Assembly (NCBI GenBank): GCA_040755755.1
Contig: JBFLZW010000030.1
Span: 144,991 to 208,990 of the forward strand
Length of the DNA stretch: 64,000 nucleotides
DNA from: a bacterium
Lineage (GTDB): Bacteria > SZUA-182 > DTGQ01
Direction of reading: 5' to 3'
Shown here one piece after another: positions 1 to 8,100 of this stretch. Made by a program: the position numbers and the translations under genes. The stretch's first letter is position 1. Each line of letters begins with the position of its first letter. Under the pieces are notes generated by a model. The model was not told where the DNA came from, made no database searches, and was given only the letters and a program-made list of their open reading frames with translations.

Positions 1-1
1 T

Positions 2-109
2 ATTACTGCCGAAGTGGTCGATCTGCCTGCCGGTACCTATGAGGTGAACTTTTTCAATAAATCGAGCGGAAAATTGTCCGGAACTATCCCTCAAGTAATT
101 ATTCCTTGA
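2..109 (+). CDS. C-terminal end of an unidentified protein (partial)
   Basis: An open frame enters from the left edge and ends at TGA 107-109, giving about 35 residues that finish PQVIIP. The segment is rich in beta-forming residues (PAGTYEVNFFNKSSGK), as in the last strands of an extracellular or carbohydrate-binding beta-sandwich. No family can be named from so short a piece. It is supported only by the open frame and by ordinary coding composition; a chance frame of this length is possible. Confidence 0.45.
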   Translation: MTAEVVDLPAGTYEVNFFNKSSGKLSGTIPQVIIP

Positions 110-140
110 GGAGAGGCATTCTTACCTACGCGGCCAGTCA

Positions 141-205
141 GCCCCCTCCCCCTTACTCTCCTCCCCCAGAGGGGCCAGAGGGGAAGGGATAAGGGGAGAG
201 GGGGC
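141..205. repeat. GC-rich palindromic intergenic repeat, copy 1
   Basis: The ends form a perfect 8-bp inverted repeat (GCCCCCTC at 141-148, GAGGGGGC at 198-205) around a core of alternating C-rich and G-rich tracts. Related cores occur at 25447-25500, 49274-49384 and 59075-59209, all outside genes. Translated, such repeats give spurious SPLAPLGEE-type peptides. Confidence 0.6.
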
Positions 206-746
206 TCCAGTCATAGCCTGTCCCGAAATGCATCCCGGTATGAAACGTTTACCACGCTTACCTGTCCACCCAATGCCGGTCAACGATGAAGTTTGTTCCC
301 GAGCCTTTTGTATTATTGACTTCACAATAAAGGTAACTCTTTCAGAGGCATTGAGGTTGTGATGGTTTCGACGAAATTGGAGTACCTTGGCATATTTAGG
401 CAGAATGGCACTGAGACCGTGCACGATAATTGATGGACTTGATTTCACGGTATTTGAGGGGAACCAGATACCAGTTGCTGATATTTTACCGTGAAAATAT
501 TGGGGGACCAAGGGCAAAATCCTCCCTTCCCGTCAACCTGCCGGTTTATACAGGCTGGATTGCAGCCCACGGAGAGTGGGGTTAACTCAAATTTACCTGT
601 GCTTGTACAGGCCAGTAGCCATACTTCTTCAGTGCCTTTATCCACGGGTGCATTACCGATTTGTTACGAGTATGGCAACCATTCCCCGTCCCCGCTTAAT
701 ACCTGCGGGGACAAGGTTCTGCAATCGGCCATCATGCAAAGCAATC

Positions 747-773
747 GTCATTCCCGCGCAGGCGAGAATCCAG
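747..773. repeat. Short dispersed repeat (GTCATTCCCGC type)
   Basis: The segment starts GTCATTCCCGCGCAGG and reads on through GAGAATCCAG. It is a short dispersed intergenic repeat seen in many bacterial genomes, and a relative with a perfect 13-bp hairpin is present at 31976-32005. Confidence 0.55.
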
Positions 774-1029
774 AAGCCCGGTAAAACGCATATTGCCTCA
801 TGGATAACCACTATCACCTTGTGTAGAGACAATTGAGGGCAACCTTTCCCCTGGCATGCGCCACCTGACCCCTGACTGTGCTGGCATCTTTTCGGTTGAC
901 ATGACAGCATGAGAGGCATTATGATAATTCACTTTATTCACCAGCTTGAATCGTTATCCGCCAGCTTGAATGTATGGCAGGGATTCATGCTTTATATACC
1001 TATTTACCAGGAGGCTTGGAAAACCGGAA

Positions 1030-2718
1030 ATGAGCAACAACATACCGAACAAGGTCATTTACTCCATGATCGGAGTCAGTAAATATTACGGCAAGAGAGC
1101 GGTCCTCAAGGATATTTATCTTTCGTACTTCTACGGTGCCAAGATAGGCGTTATCGGACTGAACGGCTCAGGGAAAAGCTCGCTGCTTCGGATCATGGCC
1201 GGAGTCGATAAGGACTTTCTCGGCAAGACCGCCATCTCTCCCGGTCATACGATCGGCTTTCTCGAACAGGAGCCGCAGCTTGACGAATCAAAAACAGTGC
1301 GGGAAATTGTAGAGCAGGGCGTCCAGGAAACGGTCGATCTGCTGAAAGAGTATGAAAAGATCACCGAGAGATTTTCCGAGCCGATGTCTGACGACGAGAT
1401 GGCCTCACTCCTCGATCGCCAGGGGGTGGTGCAGGAGAGGCTCGATGCCCTCAACGCCTGGGACCTTGACAGCAGGCTCGATATGGCCATGGATGCCCTG
1501 CGGTGTCCGCCCGCGAGTACCCCGGTCAAGGTTATTTCCGGCGGTGAGCGGCGGCGCGTGGCCCTCTGCCGCCTGCTTCTTCAGGAGCCGGATATCCTGC
1601 TGCTCGATGAGCCGACCAACCACCTCGATGCCGAATCGGTAGCCTGGCTGGAGCAGCACCTGCAGCGCTACCCCGGCACGGTCATTGCCGTGACCCACGA
1701 CCGCTATTTTCTCGACAATGTGGCCGGATGGATCCTCGAACTGGACCGGGGGGCCGGTATCCCCTGGCAGGGCAACTATTCATCCTGGCTGGAACAAAAG
1801 CAGGTCCGCCTCCAGCAGGAAGAAAAAGCCGAGACCGAGCGGCAGAAAACTCTCCAGCGAGAGCTTGAATGGATCAGGATGACGCCCAAAGGCCGAAGCG
1901 CCAAAAGCAAGGCGCGCCTCAATTCCTACGAGACCCTTCTGGCCCAGGAGAGTGAGAAACAGGCGCGTGACCTTGAAATCTATATTCCGCCCGGCCCCCG
2001 GCTGGGGAATGTGGTCATCGAGGCGGATGGCATCAGCAAGGCCTATGGAGACCGGCTTCTGGTGGAGAACCTGACATTCTCCCTGCCACCGGCAGGTATC
2101 GTCGGTGTGATCGGACCGAACGGGGCTGGAAAGACGACGCTGTTCAAGATGATCACCGGACAGGAGCAGCCGGACAGCGGAACCTTCCGGATCGGCGAGA
2201 CAGTCAAACTGGCCTATGTCGATCAGAGCCGAAATGCTCTTGATCCGGATAAGACGGTCTGGGAGGTGGTCTCGGACGGCCTCGACACGATTCAACTGGG
2301 GAGCAGGCAGGTCAATTCACGGGCTTATGTCGCCCGGTTCAACTTTTCGGGCACGGATCAGCAAAAGAAAGTCGGCACACTTTCCGGCGGCGAGAGAAAC
2401 AGGGTCCATCTCGCCAGGATGCTGAAAGAGGGGGCCAATGTGATCCTTCTCGATGAGCCGACCAATGATCTCGATGTCAATACCCTGCGGGCTCTTGAGG
2501 AGGCTTTGGAAAACTTTGCCGGTTGCGCGGTGGTGATCAGCCATGACCGATGGTTTCTCGACCGGATCGCCACCCATATCCTTGCCTTTGAAGGTGACAG
2601 CAAAGTCGTCTGGTTCCAGGGCAACTATTCCGATTACGAAGCGGACCGAAGAGCGCGGCTTGGCGCGGCAGCAGATCAGCCCCACCGGATCAGATACCGT
2701 CAGTTGACCCGGAAGTAG
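1030..2718 (+). CDS. ettA: Energy-dependent translational throttle protein EttA (ABC-F ATPase)
   Basis: A soluble ABC-F protein of 562 residues with two ATPase domains. In E. coli, EttA binds the ribosomal E site and gates entry into elongation according to the ATP/ADP ratio. The first Walker A reads GLNGSGKSS near residue 43, with signature SGGERRR near 171 and Walker B LLLDEPTNHLD near 190. The second has GPNGAGKTT near 363, SGGERNR near 452 and LLDEPTNDLD after it. The linker between the domains contains the basic Lys/Arg-rich helix typical of the family, and length and order match EttA end to end. The frame is open from 970, but homologues begin near MSNNIPNKVIYSM, so ATG 1030 is chosen. 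The AGGAGG at 1009-1014 is 15 bases upstream, rather far. It appears monocistronic. Confidence 0.95.
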   Translation: MSNNIPNKVIYSMIGVSKYYGKRAVLKDIYLSYFYGAKIGVIGLNGSGKSSLLRIMAGVDKDFLGKTAISPGHTIGFLEQEPQLDESKTVREIVEQGVQETVDLLKEYEKITERFSEPMSDDEMASLLDRQGVVQERLDALNAWDLDSRLDMAMDALRCPPASTPVKVISGGERRRVALCRLLLQEPDILLLDEPTNHLDAESVAWLEQHLQRYPGTVIAVTHDRYFLDNVAGWILELDRGAGIPWQGNYSSWLEQKQVRLQQEEKAETERQKTLQRELEWIRMTPKGRSAKSKARLNSYETLLAQESEKQARDLEIYIPPGPRLGNVVIEADGISKAYGDRLLVENLTFSLPPAGIVGVIGPNGAGKTTLFKMITGQEQPDSGTFRIGETVKLAYVDQSRNALDPDKTVWEVVSDGLDTIQLGSRQVNSRAYVARFNFSGTDQQKKVGTLSGGERNRVHLARMLKEGANVILLDEPTNDLDVNTLRALEEALENFAGCAVVISHDRWFLDRIATHILAFEGDSKVVWFQGNYSDYEADRRARLGAAADQPHRIRYRQLTRK

Positions 2719-2806
2719 AGGGTTAGGGAGCGAGGGGAACCGCTATAAACTATCAATCTGCCGGGATTGCCGGCCTCTTCATACAAGAAGGCGGAGAAAT
2801 TCTCAG

Positions 2807-3397
2807 ATGAAAAAATTCGGTGCGGTATTCGTGCTTTTTTCCAGTTTGGTGATTTTTACCCGCGACGGCTCCTGCGCTCTGAAAGATCGATTGGTGGACC
2901 CGCATTATCTCAGACCTCCGTCGGCAGTTGCCTGCCGATTATCGTATGGCGGAGTGAATTCGAGCACTGTCAGCAAAGCACTCCACGACCTTCGGGGAGG
3001 CAGTCTGGAATTTGAATATGAAAAGACGGGTTCTTCGAACCCGTTTTCAGGGGTAATCGGCCTCGGTTACCTTAATCTTGACAATAGTTCCGCCTCGGTG
3101 ACAGCTTATCTGAAAGGCCCCTTTCTGAAAGCCGGAGTCAATCTCATAGCCTTTTCCTCTCCCTCCATGGATTTCAAACTCGGTCCCGATATCCGATTTA
3201 TCCAGATGGAAGTAGCCGATAAGGATAACAGCGAGAAATCCTATACGGGAATAGGCATGGGAATCAACCTGGCGGTAAATATCTCGATCAAACCAAAGTG
3301 GTTTGCGGGAGCCGGTATCAGGGAGGGAATCCTGAACTTCGGCAACGAAGAACTCAAGACACGATACCTGTTTCTCACCCTGCAAAGACTCCTCTAG
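2807..3397 (+). CDS. Exported beta-rich protein, possible outer-membrane beta-barrel
   Basis: A 196-residue protein with a clear signal peptide (MKKFGAVFVLFSSLVIF..., likely cleaved after about residue 24 at GSCA). The mature part alternates hydrophobic and polar residues with Gly and aromatic turns (GVIGLGYLNLDNSSASVTAY, GIGMGINLAVNISI) and ends in hydrophobic LFLTLQRLL, the pattern of a small outer-membrane barrel. No family is recognised with certainty. ATG 2807 follows a GGCGGAGA element by about ten bases. It opens a group of secreted-protein genes in the same direction; a 113-base gap separates it from the lipoprotein gene downstream. Confidence 0.7.
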   Translation: MKKFGAVFVLFSSLVIFTRDGSCALKDRLVDPHYLRPPSAVACRLSYGGVNSSTVSKALHDLRGGSLEFEYEKTGSSNPFSGVIGLGYLNLDNSSASVTAYLKGPFLKAGVNLIAFSSPSMDFKLGPDIRFIQMEVADKDNSEKSYTGIGMGINLAVNISIKPKWFAGAGIREGILNFGNEELKTRYLFLTLQRLL

Positions 3398-3510
3398 TGT
3401 TCTCTCACCCTCCAAAGGGCTCCTCTCGTGCTGTTTGCCTCATACCGGACCATCCTATGAAATCGTTGCGAAACCGTTATGAGATCATGCTGATATCATA
3501 AGGAAACTGT

Positions 3511-4368
3511 ATGCCGATGTTCAGACCCAGGTCCAGGCTCAGGTTCAGGTCCATGACCATGGTGATTATCTCCTGGATATTGGAAGTCCTTGCCCTTGTG
3601 GGTTGCTCACCATTGCGGGATCTTGGCCGGACAAGCAAACGCTACTCCGCTGTGCCGGTATTCTCTCCCTGTCCTGTTCACGATTACCCGAATTATTCAG
3701 CCGGGCGCTTTAAGGCGCCATTCCTGGCCGAACAACTGACTGCGGTCCTGAAGGTCAGTCAGGCCCAGAAAGCTCCGCTGATCGTCCTGCCGATTCAGGA
3801 ACTGGACAGGCAGAACATAGTCAGTTCATTTGGACGCTATCTTGCTGAGCAGCTCAAGACGGAATTATACCTGAACGACTTTCGCATCCTCTGCCCCTGG
3901 CACAACGCGGAGGAAGAGCTTTTGAAACAGATGGGCAAAAATCCGGGCACCTTCACCCTTTCCCAGGATAGCCCTTTGATAAAAAAGCTGGTCAATTCCG
4001 GCGTGAAATCCATTGTATATGGCTCCTATCAGGTGGGGAAGGATAACATCTACCTGAATATCAGGATGGTTTCCCTGGAAAACCTGGAGGTTATCTCCAT
4101 CGGGACCTGTGAGCTGCCGAAAGACAGAAATATTCTGGAACTGATCAGCCAAAGGAAAATCCTGGCCCAACCGGCATCCCTGGCCTCACCGTCATCTTCT
4201 GACCAGCAGGGAGATGAAGTATCCATACCTGTTCGGGGAGTACAGAAGAATGGAGATCCCATCGATGAACTGCCAATCGATGAACCGGATGATGTGCCGG
4301 GCGGCAGGCAAGGTGACGGGAAAATCAAGAACCCGGCAAATAAAATGGACGATAAACAAGATGAGTAA
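3511..4368 (+). CDS. Lipoprotein with FlgO-like domain
   Basis: A 285-residue predicted lipoprotein. A long basic N-region (MPMFRPRSRLRFRSM) precedes a hydrophobic helix ending in lipobox LVGC near residue 32. Residues 70-200 (APFLAEQLTAVLKVSQAQ, LIVLPIQELDRQN, FGRYLAEQLKTEL, SIVYGSYQVGKDNIYLN) resemble the FlgO/TolB-N type domain found in outer-membrane proteins that help flagellar or envelope assembly. The last 70 residues are acidic, rich in Pro, Asp and Gly, and probably disordered. An AAGGA element lies about seven bases before ATG 3511. No flagellar genes are nearby, so a general envelope role is as likely. The FlgO assignment is from pattern only. Confidence 0.65.
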   Translation: MPMFRPRSRLRFRSMTMVIISWILEVLALVGCSPLRDLGRTSKRYSAVPVFSPCPVHDYPNYSAGRFKAPFLAEQLTAVLKVSQAQKAPLIVLPIQELDRQNIVSSFGRYLAEQLKTELYLNDFRILCPWHNAEEELLKQMGKNPGTFTLSQDSPLIKKLVNSGVKSIVYGSYQVGKDNIYLNIRMVSLENLEVISIGTCELPKDRNILELISQRKILAQPASLASPSSSDQQGDEVSIPVRGVQKNGDPIDELPIDEPDDVPGGRQGDGKIKNPANKMDDKQDE

Positions 4369-4481
4369 GGTGAGTAAGAGAATGAAAAACCGGATAACGA
4401 AGCGGGTGATAAAACCGGTAATAAAGTCTATCGCTGCTCATGTTCATACTATTTTACAAATCCAGAATGGAGGGACTATTG

Positions 4482-5120
4482 ATGAACCGCTTTCCAAAAA
4501 CTTATATCCTCACCTTCCTGCTTCTCTTTATGGCTGGTTTTTCTCCGGCTCAAACCCTGGCAGCACCTGCATCGGATCAGGTCGTCTTTTCCTTCGAGAA
4601 GGAGAATGTAACCTCACCGGGCGGACAAATCCACAGAGTGCACTTCGGAATCCAAAAAGGCTCGGCAGTAGTCCCTGTCTGCCTGACTACCTCCATAGAA
4701 TATGATACTGAAGTTTTCGATCTTTTCTCCGAGGAAGACCTGGTTGCCTCTTCCAATGTCAGCAATAAAGCCGTAACGCCGAATCTCTCCAAAAATGACC
4801 AGGGTATTATCAAGGTCGGTGTCGGAGTTGAAGACTATAACGATACACCTCTGCCAGAAGGAGAAATGTTTTATATCAACTTCAGAGTCAAACCGGGTGT
4901 CACGCCGGAAGAGGACGATGTTGCTTTTAACTATAATATCATGCTGGGCCCGAATCAGGCCAGCGATAGCAGCGCCAGGCTGCTGAAAGTGGCGGATGTT
5001 ACGGGCGCAATTTTTAACGACAAGATCGAGGTGGCCAATACCACCCCACCCCCCAAGAAATCAGGCGGCGGCAGCAAGGGAAGCTGCTTCATCGGATCGC
5101 TCATCGGATGGCACAAATAG
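4482..5120 (+). CDS. Small secreted cohesin-like protein
   Basis: A 212-residue exported protein: signal peptide MNRFPKTYILTFLLLFMAGF with cleavage after TLAA, then one immunoglobulin-like domain of cohesin or archaellin-accessory type. Residues 35-190 show the cohesin pattern: VTSPGGQIHRVHFGIQ at the start, a YDTEVFDLF strand where cohesins have YDPxxL, and late strands GEMFYINFRVK. The tail ends GGGSKGSCFIGSLIGWHK, a Gly-linked Cys-Phe-Ile motif before the stop that recalls processed C-terminal sorting tails. ATG 4482 is preferred over 4440 because GGAGGGA sits nine bases before it and the signal peptide begins there. The next gene also carries a cohesin-like domain and a dockerin, so the products may interact. 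Confidence 0.7.
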   Translation: MNRFPKTYILTFLLLFMAGFSPAQTLAAPASDQVVFSFEKENVTSPGGQIHRVHFGIQKGSAVVPVCLTTSIEYDTEVFDLFSEEDLVASSNVSNKAVTPNLSKNDQGIIKVGVGVEDYNDTPLPEGEMFYINFRVKPGVTPEEDDVAFNYNIMLGPNQASDSSARLLKVADVTGAIFNDKIEVANTTPPPKKSGGGSKGSCFIGSLIGWHK

Positions 5121-5177
5121 ATGAAAATAAAAAATGGATCACCGACGGCACAATATTCATTGAGAAAGGAACCCACA

Positions 5178-8100
5178 ATGTCAGCAAAAAAACCCCTTTT
5201 GCTAGCCTTGACGCTCTTTATTCTGCTGCTGTCTGCTGCTGCACCCGCTCTCTGGGCTGCAACCACCCTGCAATCCATTACTCCGCTGGCGCATTCAGGG
5301 GGTAAGTTTTATTCGGTAAAGGTGGTGGACATCGGAGGGACTAAATACTTCCTGGCAGGCAACGAGAGTGGCTTGCAGATTTATTCTCAGGACGGTCCTC
5401 CGATATTGACCAGTGAATATCCTTCCTCGACCGCAAGTTATACGGGTGGTGCTTCCGGTCTGGAAATTACCAATTTTAAAACCGCTGTGGATGGAATCAC
5501 CATAGGCACTACGGAATATGCCTTTTATGCCGATGGAGTGAATCTGTATGTCATCAATGTGGATACGGTAGGCACCCCGACGCTGGCCAGCTCCTATGGA
5601 GTCGCCAATGTCAGGGCGGTAACCGTGGCCGCGACGGGTAGTACCAGTAAATACTATGCTTATGCCCTGGCCTATCGTCCGCAGGTAAATATCGAAGACG
5701 GTGAGCCGCTGCCGCCAAACACTCTTCTCTATATCTTTGACGTTACTACTCCCACCAGCATCAGCCTGGCAGCAACCCTCGAACTGGATACAGACAGTGA
5801 AACTCCCAACAATACCGGAGCCTGTGATCTGGTCTATGTGGCTGATATAGATAATGACAGCACTGCCGATTACGATGGTGACGGGGAGGATTATGATCCC
5901 TACCTGTTTATTGCTGACGGTGTTGAGGGGCTGAAAGCCGTTGACCTCACCGGTCTGGAACTGGAGACTGCCTCCTACCCGACTACTAACGATATTTATC
6001 AGACGGATACCAGTGGTACGGCCACCGGCCTTGACGTGGTACGGTTCGGAAGTACCCTCTACGCTTTTGTCGCCGACGGCCCCCAGGGGCTGAAAATTTT
6101 CGATGTCACCAATCCTACCAGCATGCCGACGGATGATAGTGCCCGAACCGGCGCAGTAACTGCCTTCACCTATGCGACCGGATACAGCGGATATGCCTAC
6201 GATGTAAAGCTTTTTGGCACCACTGCTTTTATTGCCAACGGCCAGAACGGTGTTCAGGTGGTGGATGTATCCGATCCCGCCAACCCGGTTGATCTTACGC
6301 TCAGCGACGCTGGATCGTATATAGATTCGACCGGCTCCTATAACCGGCTGAAAGGTACAGCTTTTGACCTGGATTTTGTTGTTGACACCGATACGTTGTA
6401 TACCGTTGTGGCCTGGGGGGAAGCGGGTCTGGTCAGAGCGACGATCAATATTGATAATATTGTCAATCAGAACGTAACGACAGCCATAGCTGATTATGTT
6501 ATCGATGATGACATAATTTATGTGAGAACAACCAACGGCAAACTGGCTTCTTATAATATCGATGCCACCCTGAGTGCGAAGACTGCGCTCACCGCTGCAA
6601 TCTTGGATACTGGCGGTGCTGCCAACATGATCTGCGTGGGAGATTATCTCTTTGCAATCGATAGTAGTGCTGATGATGCAGCTCCCAATGATGATATCAT
6701 TGCCATGATCCAAAAAAGCGATTTATCAAAAGTTGATGTTACGAATTCGGTGGCAGGTGTCATCAGCAAACTTTATTATGACAGTGCGGATGAAGAAGCA
6801 ATTTACTTTCTGGAAGGAACGAACAATAAACTTGGTAAAGTTGTTGTCGATACGGTAACTCCAGCGTTTGGTGCTGAAACCTTATCTCCCGCGAGTTACG
6901 CCACGACGGATTTGGTTGTTGCGGGAAACTATGTTTATGGGGTTAAGCAGGGCGCTGCAACGACACTTCTTCAAGTGGCTAAGGCAGATATTACTGCTGC
7001 TCCTACTGACCTTGTAGTTTTGGGCGCCGACATAGTCAAACTTGCTACCGATGGAACCTATGTATATTGCCTGACAGCAGATGGAAAACTGAACCGGGTG
7101 GACAGTTCAGGCAATGCTACCACCTCAGCCATTGCCTTTACAGCAGGCTCTACACAATTGTTTATCCAGGATGGATATGCCTACGGCATCGACACATTGA
7201 AACTGGCCAGGATCAGTACGTCATTTGCATCCGGCGATGACTCCACAGTTTCAACGGTCACGATCGATGCAGCTTCTCTCATTACGGGAGATGGAGTGGA
7301 TATTTACATAAACGATGCCGGCAAGATCACCAAAGTGGCGATGGACCGTTTGGGCGACACTGATTGGGACGGCTTCAGCTCTGGTACCTTGGTGGAAGCT
7401 GCCGAAGAGATTATCGTCGTTGATGGCTATGTATACGGTGTTGATAATGGCGTCACCACGACAATCCAGCAGGTCGGCTTCAAGGCGACCGAAGCAAACA
7501 ATACCATCGCCCTGAACGAGGCAGCCGCTGGCGGGGGCAAAGACAATTTCGGCGGATATGCCAAAGATATCGCGCTGTATACGGATGGTGCATCCGGGTC
7601 AAATGACTACGTCTATGTAGCTGACGGAAGCAAAGGTATCAGACGCTATACCGTCACTGACCCTACTCTCCATACCGCCTGGGATCCTGTCATCCTGACC
7701 GATGTGGATAAGGATGGTACAGGCGGTGGTTTTACTGCTAACGGAGATGTAAGTGACGAGTGGGATATCTACGATGCCAGAGGCGTCGATTTTGCCTATA
7801 TTACTGACTTTGCCCATTCCGTTATCCTGGTCGCCGATGGCACGAAAGGCGTCAAATTAGTGAACTCCGGTGCAACTGCATTACTGCCCGGCGACTCGGC
7901 AGTAAGCAATAAGACCGGCTACATAGTTCAGCACGACGCCACAGCAGCGGACAGTCTGACCGGCAATAATGAAACCACCGATGGAGCGGCAGCCGAAGAC
8001 ATCAAGTACTTCAAGGTCGGAAGTACGCATTATGCGGCTGTAGCCAATGGATCGGCCGGTCTGGTCATACTGAGCTTTAATGCAACTACCGGCGTCGTAA

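Larger units (their letters stand above)
110..1029. other. Long gap without a convincing gene
   Basis: About 920 bases separate the partial gene from ettA. I find a GC-rich palindromic repeat at 141-205 and a dispersed-repeat copy at 747-773. Open frames here are short, overlap on opposite strands, lack ribosome-binding sites, and partly translate the repeats. A decayed gene on the minus strand between about 230 and 510 cannot be excluded, but nothing recognisable remains. Confidence 0.5.

Noticed and set aside
122-517. 131-residue minus-strand frame in the first gap
   Set aside because: Its C-terminal half translates the GC-rich palindromic repeat; the rest has no recognisable domain and the start lacks a ribosome-binding site. 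A decayed gene cannot be ruled out.
5295-6713. 472-residue open frame on the minus strand inside the giant secreted protein gene
   Set aside because: It is antisense to a well-supported repeat-rich gene, has no ribosome-binding site, and its Ile/Gly/Ser/Val-rich sequence is what the complementary strand of Thr/Asp-rich repeats gives.
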